Positions 26,335-35,030 of a DNA stretch of 64,000 nt are shown piece after piece (within the stretch, counting starts at the first letter, position 1; each line of letters starts with the position of its first letter). The notes below the pieces were generated by a model. The model was given only the letters and a program-made list of their open reading frames with translations. It ran no database searches and was not told the DNA's origin. This DNA is from Lachnospiraceae bacterium (GTDB lineage: Bacteria > Bacillota > Clostridia > Lachnospirales > Lachnospiraceae), in NCBI GenBank assembly GCA_022766905.1, contig JALEPU010000012.1:1-64000 (forward strand). The letters are read 5' to 3'. A program made the position numbers and the translations under genes.

Positions 26335-27318
26335 CTATTTTTCCAATGCTTTGGTTAATCGGATATCCTTTCCGTAGATATTAAAAATCTGGTAGTTTTC
26401 CATAATTCTTGAAAGTACCCGTTCGGAATAAGAATGTGCTAGCTCTTTCAAAGAAAGATTGGTGGAAATAATCGTCGCTTTTTTCCGAAGGAGCCGTTCG
26501 TTCATACACAAAAAAAGCTGTGAGGAAACAAAGGCATTATTCAGCTCTGTTCCAAGGTCATCAATGATTAAAAGATCACACTCCAGCAAGTGGTTCATCG
26601 AAGTCCCGGCTGGTTCTGCATCCCGATGGAAGGTGTGCTGTTTTAACAGATCAAATAACTGGAACGAAGTTAAATAAAGTACGGTATAGGCTTTTTGAAT
26701 CAGCTCATATGCAATGCAGTGGCTTAAAAAGGTCTTCCCCACACCGGCATTTCCCTGAAAAAGAATATTATTTTTCTCTATATCATCAAAATGATAGATA
26801 AAGTCCCAGCAAAGAGACACAACCGACTCTATATTTGCTCTCGGAGAAGGATTCTTTCCAACCGCCTGACTGGAATAATAATCATAACGGAAATGAGCAA
26901 AATTCTCTTCCTGTAAAATATCCCGGATGCTGGACTGAGCATAAATGTAATCCACAATGGCCTGTTTGAAACACTGACATTTTACTGTGCCTGCATATCC
27001 GGTATCCTGACAGATCGGACAGCGGTAAATTGGTTCCAGATAGTCAGATGGATATCCATATGCTTTTAAAAGCCGCTTTTTTTCGGAAGAAAGGGTATGA
27101 AGGTCTGTATGAAGATTTAAAATTGCCCTGGAATCTCCGCTAAGGCGGGCCTTGCCGGCCAGAATAGAGTGGCTGGCAACCTGGTAGTCCAGTTCCTGAA
27201 AACCCGGAATTTTTTCATAGACTTCTGCCTGACGCTTCTGATGAAGGGCCTGATTGTTCAGGCGGATCTGATCATAATCCCTCATAATCTCATCATATTG
27301 ATAGGGTAAAAGAGCCAT
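26335..27318 (-). CDS. DnaC/DnaI-like helicase loader ATPase
   Basis: The 327-residue protein has an N-terminal helical region, a probable zinc-binding CPIC...CQC cluster (about 97-112: YRCPICQDTGYAG, VKCQC) and a C-terminal AAA+ ATPase. The Walker A is FQGNAGVGKTFLSH (about 187-200), the Walker B LLIIDDLGTE (about 250-259), and sensor 1 ISTNLS. This is the plan of DnaI/DnaC primosomal loaders that place the replicative helicase. It lies 15 bases after dnaD on the same strand, with GGAG before the ATG, so the two form an operon. IstB-type transposition ATPases share the domain, but the zinc region and dnaD linkage favour the loader. Confidence 0.88.
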   Translation of the reverse strand: MALLPYQYDEIMRDYDQIRLNNQALHQKRQAEVYEKIPGFQELDYQVASHSILAGKARLSGDSRAILNLHTDLHTLSSEKKRLLKAYGYPSDYLEPIYRCPICQDTGYAGTVKCQCFKQAIVDYIYAQSSIRDILQEENFAHFRYDYYSSQAVGKNPSPRANIESVVSLCWDFIYHFDDIEKNNILFQGNAGVGKTFLSHCIAYELIQKAYTVLYLTSFQLFDLLKQHTFHRDAEPAGTSMNHLLECDLLIIDDLGTELNNAFVSSQLFLCMNERLLRKKATIISTNLSLKELAHSYSERVLSRIMENYQIFNIYGKDIRLTKALEK

Positions 27319-27333
27319 AGTGCATTCTCCTTT

Positions 27334-28389
27334 TTAAGAACGAGGCTGGTCCAATCCATTGACTTTACGGATAAATTGTTCCTCTAAATCCTGATAATTG
27401 TATTCTCTCTGCTCAAAGTTATGAAAACGATTTGGGGCTGGGGCGGATGCTTTTTCCGGCTTTTTGGAAACGGATTTCCGATTGCTGTGAAATTGGTTGT
27501 CCAGATTTTTAATATCTGCCATCGTATGTACCCCGGCTTTATACCAGCGGGTCAGAATCGAATCCGCATAGGCAAAACTTGGCTGGCTGATGGCAGCCAG
27601 AGTGCGGGCACATGCTTCTAACAGGATAGAAAGGTCGAAATGATATTCTTCCAGCCACTTTTTAATATATTCTGCTTCTGCCGGTCCCGGATTTCGATTG
27701 GAAATACCAAATGCTTTCATAACGGAATAATAATTTTTATTGTAGATCTTCATGGCCTCTTTTGCCTTTTTCATGGTATCGATACCCTGTTCATACCAGG
27801 ATATAGCCACAGCTTCAATATAGCGCATACTTTTTTTCTGATTGGAAACACAGTATTCCAGTAAATATTCGATCAAGTCCACCGGAAAATGAAGACCATC
27901 ATAAAAATAAAATAATGTATTTAATTCTGTCTGGGAAAGGGTTTTCCCAAGATAGGTATCTGCCATAAATGCAAGATGGGATAATCCCTCTTCTTCCATT
28001 CGGGTGGTAATGACGGTTGGCGTCAGATTTCTCTTTTTCGGAACGGAAAGAGGCATTTCTTTCGTTGCTGCACTGTAGGAAGAAGCTGAATCGATTGGCT
28101 CAGCTGAATATCCGGTAACAGGATTGTTCCCGACTTCAGGATCTTCGAACTGAAGGACTCCTTCCTGCTGCCAGTAAGTAAGAGCCCTTGTGACATCTGT
28201 CTCGGTCAGGTTCAGATGATCTGCAATATCCTGGACAGTCAAAGGGGCCTCTTCCTTGAGATGGCGCTGGATATAGAGATAAACTTTTACGAACTCTCCG
28301 CTGGCGCTGGCCAGATGGCGATCGATAAAATAGTCCGGTACCAAAGTAATGCTGTTTTGAATATTGTTTGTAATGTGTAATTCGTACAA
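27334..28389 (-). CDS. DnaD-domain replication initiation protein
   Basis: The 351-residue protein has an N-terminal winged-helix part (about 1-90, TVQDIADHLNLTETDVTRAL) and two DnaD-type helical repeats: about 150-215, with LNTLFYFYDGLHFPVDLIEYLLEYC and MRYIEAVAISWYEQGIDTM, and about 225-300, with IKKWLEEYHFDLSILLEAC. DnaD family proteins help DnaA and the helicase loader remodel origin DNA. The start is TTG, with AGGTGA just upstream; no ATG is available near the start of similarity. It is followed by the dnaC-like loader. The upstream region holds clustered DnaA boxes, suggesting regulation by DnaA. Confidence 0.88.
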   Translation of the reverse strand: MYELHITNNIQNSITLVPDYFIDRHLASASGEFVKVYLYIQRHLKEEAPLTVQDIADHLNLTETDVTRALTYWQQEGVLQFEDPEVGNNPVTGYSAEPIDSASSYSAATKEMPLSVPKKRNLTPTVITTRMEEEGLSHLAFMADTYLGKTLSQTELNTLFYFYDGLHFPVDLIEYLLEYCVSNQKKSMRYIEAVAISWYEQGIDTMKKAKEAMKIYNKNYYSVMKAFGISNRNPGPAEAEYIKKWLEEYHFDLSILLEACARTLAAISQPSFAYADSILTRWYKAGVHTMADIKNLDNQFHSNRKSVSKKPEKASAPAPNRFHNFEQREYNYQDLEEQFIRKVNGLDQPRS

Positions 28390-28472
28390 AAAATCACCTG
28401 CTTTTTTACTGGTTTTCGTTGCTGGGAAAGATTATATCATAGGTTTTTTAAAAAGAAAATAGCCAATTCTTT

Positions 28473-28676
28473 TGTGGATAAAAATGGATTGTGGATTTGA
28501 ATATTGTGGATAATGTGGATAAGTTAGTGGAAAGATTTCTGAAGATAATGACGAATGTTGTAGATTCGCTATTTTACAGCATTTTCTGTTTTTTTCGACT
28601 GCAAATTATGTTAATAAAAAAATCCACAGGCTATTCATGAGTGAAATGTGAATAATCCTGTGGATAATGTGGATAA
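28473..28676 (+). promoter_or_regulatory. Cluster of five perfect DnaA boxes
   Basis: TGTGGATAA occurs at 28473-28481, 28505-28513, 28514-28522, 28659-28667 and 28668-28676, all in the same orientation. Two pairs abut directly (9-base period), and a further near match occurs at 28490. Between the pairs is an AT-rich stretch. The last box touches the murC stop codon. It could be a DnaA-controlled operator for dnaD-dnaC, a DnaA-titration site, or part of an origin. Confidence 0.85.
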
Positions 28677-30056
28677 CTATTTGGAAAGCAGCTCTTCCCC
28701 AATAAGGACAACGTCTCCGGCGCCCATAGTTATCAACAAATCATCTTTTTTCAAATTTTTTAAAAGAAAGTCTTCGATCTCCCGGAAAGATGGAAAATAA
28801 TAGGCATCGCATCCCTTTTCTTTCAGTCCGGCAACAATATCTTTGGAATGGATATCTCCCGGATTGGCTTCTCTGGCAGCAAAAATATCTGCCAGGATGA
28901 CATGATCACATACACTTAAGCTATCAATGAATCCCGGAAGGAATGCTTTGGTTCTGCTGTATGTATGTGGCTGGAAGACACACCACAATTCATGGTGTGG
29001 GTAGTTTCCGGCAGAAACCAGGGTGGCTTCAATCTCTGTTGGATGATGGGCATAATCATCAATAATGGTAAATCCATTGAGAGATCCTTTGTACTCAAAA
29101 CGGCGTTTCGTACCTCCAAAGGAGAGGAGACCTCTTTTAATAGCGTCCATGGAAAGTCCCATTGCTTTGGCCACTGCAATGGCAGCTAAAGAATTGGTTA
29201 TATTGTGCATACCATTGACAGAAAGGTCAATATGATCTGTCTGTTCCCGGTCAATCACAAGGTCGTAGTGACCGCAACCTTTTTCATCAAAAGTAATATT
29301 GGCAGCGGAAAAGTTATTATCTTCTTTGCAGCCAAAGGTGACGTAGGATGCTTTCAGGTCCTTTGTGATGTAAGGCACACAGTCCATATCTCCGTTGATG
29401 ACCAACAGTCCGTCTTCCGCGGTCTGAGAAGCGAATGTTTTAAATGACTGCTGAATTTCTTCAATGCCGCTGAAAAAGTCCAGATGATCTTCTTCTACAT
29501 TTAATATGATGTTGTACTTTGGATAAAATTCCAGAAAACTGTTGGTGTATTCGCAGGCTTCTGTAATAAATACATCGGAATGGCCAACCCGGATATTTCC
29601 ATCAATCCGGTCTAAAATGCCGCCTACACTGATGGTAGGATCGGTACAGGCTTCCAGCAGAATGTGGGATAACATGGAAGTTGTGGTAGTCTTGCCATGG
29701 GTGCCGGATACGGCGATGGAACGGTTGTAATTGGCCATAATCTGTCCTAAAAGAGCAGCTCTGGTCATCATTGGAAGATTTGCTTTTTTAGCAGCTGCAA
29801 ATTCTTCATTATCCGGATGAATGGCTGCTGTATATACAACAAGATCAATGCCGGGAATAATATTAGAAGCTTTTTGGCCAATAAAAATCCGGGCTCCAAG
29901 ACTTTCTAAATGAGCAGTAATATCGGAAGATTTCATATCAGAACCACTGATGGTAAATCCTTCTTTTAATAGAATTTCGGAAAGGCCGCTCATGCTGATG
30001 CCGCCAATGCCAATAAAATGAACGTGGATTGGATGATGAAAATCAATTGTAAACAT
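28677..30056 (-). CDS. murC: UDP-N-acetylmuramate--L-alanine ligase
   Basis: The 459-residue cytoplasmic enzyme adds L-alanine to UDP-MurNAc, the first amino acid of the peptidoglycan stem. It has the N-terminal UDP-binding GIGGISMSGLSEIL (about 16-29), the ATP-binding SGTHGKTTTTSM (about 115-126) and the ligase motifs EACEYTNSFL and DDYAHHPTEIEAT. Length and domain order are normal for MurC. Its promoter on the minus strand is TTGCAT-17-TATAAT (30093-30121). Downstream, DnaA boxes abut the stop codon, and a separate terminator is not obvious. Confidence 0.95.
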   Translation of the reverse strand: MFTIDFHHPIHVHFIGIGGISMSGLSEILLKEGFTISGSDMKSSDITAHLESLGARIFIGQKASNIIPGIDLVVYTAAIHPDNEEFAAAKKANLPMMTRAALLGQIMANYNRSIAVSGTHGKTTTTSMLSHILLEACTDPTISVGGILDRIDGNIRVGHSDVFITEACEYTNSFLEFYPKYNIILNVEEDHLDFFSGIEEIQQSFKTFASQTAEDGLLVINGDMDCVPYITKDLKASYVTFGCKEDNNFSAANITFDEKGCGHYDLVIDREQTDHIDLSVNGMHNITNSLAAIAVAKAMGLSMDAIKRGLLSFGGTKRRFEYKGSLNGFTIIDDYAHHPTEIEATLVSAGNYPHHELWCVFQPHTYSRTKAFLPGFIDSLSVCDHVILADIFAAREANPGDIHSKDIVAGLKEKGCDAYYFPSFREIEDFLLKNLKKDDLLITMGAGDVVLIGEELLSK

Positions 30057-30420
30057 ACTGTTTCAAGTCCTTTCTCTTATATTTTCCCTTTCATTATAAT
30101 AGCTGAAAATCCAATATGCAATGTCGATTTCTGCCTTTTGGAACAAGATTTTTAAATGAAAAAAAAGAAGAAGAAATTTTTTTTCCATCTCCTTCCATAA
30201 ATCAAATTGAAATTTGACGAATTTCCTGAAAAACATTTTATGATTTTTACTAAAGTTGTATAAACTGAATAAAAAAAGAAATAAAAATAAAAAAAACTTG
30301 TGCAAGTAAACAGAAAAAAAGAAAAAAGACTAAAAAGTTTATGTGAAAAATCTTCACATTTTAGAAGTGAGGTGCTATAATAACTTCATACAACTATTTA
30401 GCATAAAGGGGTGAACTAAT
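30057..30420. other. Divergent promoter region murC/glgC (364 bases without a gene)
   Basis: A very A-rich intergenic region. It holds the murC promoter on the minus strand (TTGCAT 30116-30121, TATAAT 30093-30098, spacer 17) and the glgC promoter on the plus strand. The middle ~200 bases are A/T-rich with no ORF that looks real and no clear operator. Confidence 0.7.
30353..30381 (+). promoter_or_regulatory. Promoter of glgC-glgD
   Basis: TTCACA (30353-30358) and TATAAT (30376-30381) are separated by exactly 17 bases, 40 bases before the glgC start, giving a short leader with the GGGGTGA ribosome binding site. Confidence 0.7.
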
Positions 30421-31692
30421 ATGATCAAAAAAGAAATGATAGCAATGCTTTTGGCAGGTGGACAGGGTTCCCGTCTGGGCGTCTTAACTTCCAAGCTTGC
30501 TAAACCTGCTGTAGCATTTGGTGGAAAGTATAAGATCATCGATTTTCCATTAAGCAACTGTATTAATTCAGGTGTTGATACAGTAGGCGTTCTAACACAA
30601 TATCAGCCTCTCCGGTTGAATCAGCATATTGGCATTGGTATTCCATGGGACTTAGACCGTAACGTGGGCGGTGTTACCGTACTTCCGCCATATGAGAAGA
30701 GCAGTAACAGTGAGTGGTATACCGGTACAGCCAATGCAATTTATCAGAACCTGGAGTTTATGGAATATTATAATCCGGATTATGTCCTGATCCTTTCCGG
30801 TGACCATATTTACAAGATGGATTACGAGATGATGCTGGATTATCATAAGAAGCAGAATGCGAAGATTACCATAGCGACAATCGAAGTTCCGATGGAAGAA
30901 GCAAGCCGTTTTGGTGTGGTAATTACGGATGATGAAGGAAGAATCACAGAGTTTGAAGAGAAACCGGAGCACCCGAGAAGCAACAAAGCTTCCATGGGTA
31001 TTTACATATTTGACTGGGCCGTTTTGAAGGAATCACTGACAACTTTATCAGAGCAGCCCGGATGTGACTTTGGTAAACATATTATTCCTTATTGCCATGA
31101 ACGGGGCGATAAGATTTGTGCTTATGAATATCAGGGCTACTGGAAAGATGTTGGAACACTTGCTTCTTATTGGGAAGCCAATATGGAGCTAATCAGCATT
31201 ATTCCGGAGTTTAATTTATACGAGGAGTTCTGGAGAATTTATACAAAGAGTGATACCCTGCCTCCACAGTATATTTCTGACAGCAGTAAAGTGTCCGGAT
31301 GTATCATTGGAGAGGGTACGGAGATTTACGGAGAAGTATACAATTCGGTAATCGGTTCCGGGGTAACCATTGGCAAGGATACCGTAATCCGGGATTCCAT
31401 TATTATGAATAATACGGTCATTGGAGATGGCGTTACAGCGAATAAAGCCATCATAGCGGAACATGTTGAGATTGGGGACGGAGCTAAGTTAGGCGTATTT
31501 GAAGAAGCACCGAATACGGTGGCACCTCATATTTACAACAGCGGCTTAGTTACCATTGGAGAAAATACCAGGATTCCTGCCGGTGTACAGATTGGTAAGA
31601 ATGTAGCAATCAAAGGTGAGACAAGTTTGGATGACTATACAGATGGAATTTTGAAGAGTGGGGAAACTTTGATTAAGGCAGGTGACTTATAA
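30421..31692 (+). CDS. glgC: Glucose-1-phosphate adenylyltransferase, catalytic subunit
   Basis: The 423-residue enzyme makes ADP-glucose for glycogen synthesis. The N-terminal nucleotidyltransferase domain has [20 protein letters not shown] (about 9-28), the pyrophosphorylase signature. [10 protein letters not shown] (about 142-151) contains the metal-binding aspartate, and [10 protein letters not shown] follows. The C-terminal left-handed beta-helix is visible as hexapeptide repeats ([17 protein letters not shown] onward). A length of 420 and all catalytic motifs mark it as the active subunit of the GlgC/GlgD pair. The stop overlaps the glgD region by one base, so the two are translated together. 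Confidence 0.95.
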   Translation: MIKKEMIAMLLAGGQGSRLGVLTSKLAKPAVAFGGKYKIIDFPLSNCINSGVDTVGVLTQYQPLRLNQHIGIGIPWDLDRNVGGVTVLPPYEKSSNSEWYTGTANAIYQNLEFMEYYNPDYVLILSGDHIYKMDYEMMLDYHKKQNAKITIATIEVPMEEASRFGVVITDDEGRITEFEEKPEHPRSNKASMGIYIFDWAVLKESLTTLSEQPGCDFGKHIIPYCHERGDKICAYEYQGYWKDVGTLASYWEANMELISIIPEFNLYEEFWRIYTKSDTLPPQYISDSSKVSGCIIGEGTEIYGEVYNSVIGSGVTIGKDTVIRDSIIMNNTVIGDGVTANKAIIAEHVEIGDGAKLGVFEEAPNTVAPHIYNSGLVTIGENTRIPAGVQIGKNVAIKGETSLDDYTDGILKSGETLIKAGDL

Positions 31693-32816
31693 TGAGAGCA
31701 GTAGGTATTATTTTTGCAGGCGGCAATAACAAAAGAATGAAAGAACTTTCTGCAAAGCGGGCTATTGCAGCGATGCCTATGGCAGGAAGTTTTCGGGCAA
31801 TTGATTTTGCACTAAGTAATATGACCAATTCTCATATTCAGAGAGTTGCGGTATTAACTCAGTTTAATTCTCGTTCTCTCCATGAGCATTTAAGCTCATC
31901 GAAGTGGTGGGATTTTGGAAGAAAGCAGGGAGGTCTTTATACCTTTACTCCGACGATAACCAATGAAGGAAACAGTTGGTACAAAGGAACCGCAGATGCC
32001 CTGAATCAGAATATTGATTTCTTAAAGAGAAGCCATGAACCATATGTAATCATGGCAACCGGAGATGGTATTTACAAACTGGATTACAACAAAGTTCTGG
32101 AATACCATATTGCAAAAGGTGCTGATATTACAGTAGTATGCAAGGACCTTTCCGAAGGGGAAGATGAACTGACAAGATTTGGCGTTGTAAAGTGTAATGA
32201 AGAAGGACGCATCGTGGAATTTGAGGAGAAACCATTGGTGGCAGAGTCCAATACCGTTTCGATCGGTGTCTATGTGATGAGAAGAAGACATCTGATTGAG
32301 ATTCTGGAGCGTTGCGCAAAAGAGGATCGCCATGATTTTGTAAAGGATGTTTTGATCCGATATAAGAATGTGAAGAAGATTATGGCTTATAAGCTGGATT
32401 CCTACTGGAGAAATATTTCTACCGTAGAGTCCTATTATAAGACCAACATGGATTTCCTGAACAAAGAGACGAGGGATTATTTCTTTAAAGAATATCCGGA
32501 GATTTATACAAAAGTAGATGATTTGCCTCCTGCAAAATATAACGCAGGTTCCGCTGTTAAGAACAGTATTGTATCCAGCGGCTGTATTATTAACGGTGCG
32601 GTAGAGAATTCGGTACTTTTCCGGGATGTTTATATTGGTAACAATTGTACCATTAAGAATTCGATTATTTTAAATGATGTCTATATTGGGGACGATTCCG
32701 TCATTGAGAATTGTATTGTAGAAAGCCGAGATACCTTACGTCCGGGTACAACCTACAAAGGAGAAGATGGGGAAATCAAGATTGTAGTGGAAAAGAACGT
32801 AAGATATTTATTGTAA
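31692..32816 (+). CDS. glgD: Glucose-1-phosphate adenylyltransferase subunit GlgD
   Basis: The 374-residue paralogue of GlgC is known in Firmicutes as the regulatory partner that raises GlgC activity in a heteromer. The N-terminus keeps the fold but has a degenerate nucleotide-binding loop (IIFAGGNNKRMKELSAKRAI in place of GGxGxRL...K) and TGDGIYKLDY in place of SGDHIY. It is therefore expected to be weakly active or inactive. C-terminal hexapeptide repeats are present (SIVSSGCIINGAVENSVLF). It begins at the last base of glgC and is followed by spoVG after 82 bases. Confidence 0.93.
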   Translation: MRAVGIIFAGGNNKRMKELSAKRAIAAMPMAGSFRAIDFALSNMTNSHIQRVAVLTQFNSRSLHEHLSSSKWWDFGRKQGGLYTFTPTITNEGNSWYKGTADALNQNIDFLKRSHEPYVIMATGDGIYKLDYNKVLEYHIAKGADITVVCKDLSEGEDELTRFGVVKCNEEGRIVEFEEKPLVAESNTVSIGVYVMRRRHLIEILERCAKEDRHDFVKDVLIRYKNVKKIMAYKLDSYWRNISTVESYYKTNMDFLNKETRDYFFKEYPEIYTKVDDLPPAKYNAGSAVKNSIVSSGCIINGAVENSVLFRDVYIGNNCTIKNSIILNDVYIGDDSVIENCIVESRDTLRPGTTYKGEDGEIKIVVEKNVRYLL

Positions 32817-32898
32817 GTCCGGTAAAAGGGCACACCGGATTTGGGGTCAAGCATTATAATATTTACTATATAAAAACGACAGAGGAGGGCGTTACACT

Positions 32899-33183
32899 AT
32901 GCAGATAACAGACGTGCGCATTCGTAAAGTAACAAAGGAAAGCAAGATGAAAGCAGTTGTTTCCATTACATTGGACAATGAATTCGTCGTACACGACATT
33001 AAGGTGATTGAAGGAGAGAAGGGATTATTCATCGCGATGCCGAGTCGTAAGGCAGCAGATGGCGAGTACAGAGACATTGCACATCCAATCAATTCAGAGA
33101 CCAGAGATCGGATTCAGAGAATGATTCTGGAGCGCTATGAAGTTGCATTGCTTGAAGTGGATGATACGGAAGCAGAAGTGTAA
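32899..33183 (+). CDS. spoVG: Septation/sporulation regulator SpoVG
   Basis: The 94-residue protein is an end-to-end match to Spo[13 protein letters not shown] at the N-terminus, [20 protein letters not shown] (about 33-52) and [14 protein letters not shown]. SpoVG is a small nucleic-acid-binding regulator needed for spore cortex formation in Bacillus and affecting many genes in other Firmicutes. GAGGAGGG precedes the ATG. A stretch with TATAAT at about 32856 suggests its own promoter, although it could also be read from glgCD. Confidence 0.96.
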   Translation: MQITDVRIRKVTKESKMKAVVSITLDNEFVVHDIKVIEGEKGLFIAMPSRKAADGEYRDIAHPINSETRDRIQRMILERYEVALLEVDDTEAEV

Positions 33184-33499
33184 AAAGACCGGCTATTGAC
33201 CGGAAGTCATAGGGAATGATGATGCAAAAAGAGTATCTGATTCTGAAACAAAAAACTTGTACCAGGATAGGATGCTCTTTTTGTATCCACTGAAATAGAG
33301 ATATGTTAAACTTTTTGCAACAGAGTGATAAGTCAGGAAGGAAAAAGGTAATGATTTGAGTGCCAAAGAGCAGATTAAATTCCTGTAGACTTTATTTAAG
33401 TAAAGGAGAAGAAAAAAGTAATAATTATTAATTGATATCTGATCCATTACAAAGTTTCTCCCAATTTTGCATAAAAAAATAAAATAATAAAAATGTATA
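33184..33499. other. Intergenic region after spoVG
   Basis: About 316 bases with a spoVG terminator candidate at 33225-33283 and otherwise AT-rich sequence without a believable ORF. A 137-residue minus-strand open frame here has no ribosome binding site and low-complexity Phe/Tyr/Ile composition. Confidence 0.6.
33225..33283 (+). terminator. Terminator candidate of spoVG
   Basis: CAAAAAGAGTATC (33225-33237) pairs with GATGCTCTTTTTG (33271-33283) around a 33-base loop, and the right arm contains a run of five T. The long loop makes it less ideal than a compact hairpin. Confidence 0.5.
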
Positions 33500-33528
33500 T
33501 TGACAGAAATGAATAATGATGCTAATAT
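33500..33528 (+). promoter_or_regulatory. Promoter of the IIC-aldolase-FGGY kinase operon
   Basis: TTGACA (33500-33505) and TAATAT (33523-33528) are separated by 17 bases. The predicted start near 33535 leaves a leader of about 218 bases that holds two hairpins, the second a terminator. Confidence 0.7.
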
Positions 33529-33540
33529 ACAAATATAAAA

Positions 33541-33556
33541 GGCAAAGAAATTTGCC
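33541..33556 (+). promoter_or_regulatory. Small leader hairpin
   Basis: GGCAAA-GAAA-TTTGCC forms a compact hairpin near the predicted 5' end of the transcript, upstream of the leader terminator. It could be part of an antiterminator recognition site. Confidence 0.45.
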
Positions 33557-33598
33557 CAAACAATAAAATAGTATGTAATAAATTGTATGGTGAATGGC

Positions 33599-33651
33599 GA
33601 ATACAATTAGAAGCTATATAGATTTATAGCTTTTTGTTGTATTCTTTTTTT
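33599..33651 (+). terminator. Leader terminator (probable attenuator) before the IIC gene
   Basis: GAATACAA-TTAG-AAGCTATA pairs with TATAGCTT-TTTG-TTGTATTC around TAGATT and is followed by seven T. It lies between the promoter and the first gene, so it must be bypassed for expression. The operon's last gene encodes a GlpP-like antiterminator, an obvious candidate regulator. Confidence 0.75.
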
Positions 33652-33752
33652 GTTTTACAAAAATATTCTCCATTGATTCTGGTTTATCCCGAGGCCAGAA
33701 TTACGGGAGATTTATTACAGAACAGACAAATGAAAATGAGAGGAGAAACAAA

Positions 33753-35009
33753 ATGAGTATTTTTAACACGATTATTGGCATGGGTTCTACCGTTATGATG
33801 CCTATTATATTTTTTGTCGTTGGTTTAATTTTCCGTGTAAAACCTGGAAAGGCATTTAAAGCAGGCATGACAGTAGGAATTGGTTTCACTGGTATTAATA
33901 TGGTGGTAAACTTATTGCTGGATAGCCTTGGACCTGCTGCGCAGGATATGGTAACACGATTTGGTCTGAACCTTACAGTAGTTGATGCTGGGTGGGCGAC
34001 CGGTTCAGCCATTGGCTGGTCTTCTCCGTTGATACCATTTATAGTAGTAGGAGCTATTCTATTAAATCTGATTTTGTTATTCATTAACAAGACAAAGATT
34101 ATTAATATTGATATTTTTAACTATTGGCTGATTTCTCTGGTAGGTACATTAGTATATCATGCAACAGGAAGCATCCCTCTGGGTGTAGGAGGAGCGTTGC
34201 TTTTATATTTAGTAGCTTTTATAATAGGAGATTTGACTGCGAAACCAATTCAGGATATGTATAAAATTAAAGGTGTAGCATTTGTTCATGCTACCTGCGG
34301 AATTTATGTACCGCTTGGGATTGCAGTAAACTGGATTGTAGAACATATTCCGGGCATAAACAAAATCGATATGAATCCGGAAAAAATAACAAAAACTCTG
34401 GGTGTATTTGGAGAACCGGTAACATTAGCAACGATTCTTGGAGCCGGACTTGGTATTTTGGCTGGCTGGCCGGTTGATCAGATTTTGCCACTGGCAGTAA
34501 AGGTAGCAGCAGTTATGATCCTTCTTCCTAAAATGGTAGATGTTACAGTAGAAGGAGTTATGGTAATCCGGGATGCAGCAGAAGAATACATGAAAAAGCT
34601 ATTTCCAAATCGAGAATTTTATTTTGGAATGGATACAGCCCTGTTGATTGGCGAACCTTGTATTATAGCAACTTCTTTATTATTAATCCCAGCAGCATTA
34701 ATTTTGTCAATGATACTTCCAGGAAATAAAATGCTCCCGTTTACAGACCTAGCGTCTATTGTATTTTTGATTTCTATGGTGGCACCTTTCTGTAAAAGAA
34801 ATATGTTTCGTATATTCTTGACAGGATTGGCTATTATTACGATTCAGTTATACGCAGGAACCAGTCTTGCTCCTGGATTTACAGAAGCGGCAAAGCAGGC
34901 CAATGTGTCGGTAAGTGTAGAAGGACAGGAATTAGGAAGCTTAGTTGCCCCTTATAATACTCCGGCTGGATGGGCTATTATTAAAGCAGGAGAGATACTT
35001 GGAAAATAA
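33753..35009 (+). CDS. PTS galactitol-type transporter subunit IIC (GatC-like)
   Basis: The 418-residue membrane protein has about ten hydrophobic segments and matches the galactitol EIIC family: N-terminal IIGMGSTVMMPIIFFVVGLIF, then PGKAFKAGMTVGIGFTGINM and DAGWATGSAIGWSSPLIPF. In a normal PTS, GatC forms the channel while GatA and GatB carry the phosphoryl group. No IIA or IIB gene is seen anywhere near, whereas the operon encodes its own FGGY sugar kinase. It may therefore work with distant IIA/IIB subunits or transport without phosphorylation. AGAGGAG precedes the ATG. First gene of the operon. Confidence 0.85.
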   Translation: MSIFNTIIGMGSTVMMPIIFFVVGLIFRVKPGKAFKAGMTVGIGFTGINMVVNLLLDSLGPAAQDMVTRFGLNLTVVDAGWATGSAIGWSSPLIPFIVVGAILLNLILLFINKTKIINIDIFNYWLISLVGTLVYHATGSIPLGVGGALLLYLVAFIIGDLTAKPIQDMYKIKGVAFVHATCGIYVPLGIAVNWIVEHIPGINKIDMNPEKITKTLGVFGEPVTLATILGAGLGILAGWPVDQILPLAVKVAAVMILLPKMVDVTVEGVMVIRDAAEEYMKKLFPNREFYFGMDTALLIGEPCIIATSLLLIPAALILSMILPGNKMLPFTDLASIVFLISMVAPFCKRNMFRIFLTGLAIITIQLYAGTSLAPGFTEAAKQANVSVSVEGQELGSLVAPYNTPAGWAIIKAGEILGK

Positions 35010-35030
35010 AATGAAGGTGAGGACACAAGA

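Noticed and set aside
26335..27318. Possibility that the AAA+ gene is an IstB transposition protein
   Set aside because: N-terminal zinc-type CPIC/CQC region and operon linkage to dnaD fit a helicase loader; no transposase gene or inverted repeats nearby.
30063..30305. 80-residue minus-strand open frame upstream of murC
   Set aside because: Lys/Phe low-complexity product of an A-rich promoter region; it covers the murC promoter.
33193..33606. 137-residue minus-strand open frame in the spoVG-IIC intergenic region
   Set aside because: Low-complexity Phe/Tyr/Ile-rich translation, no ribosome binding site, and it overlaps the promoter and leader terminator of the downstream operon.
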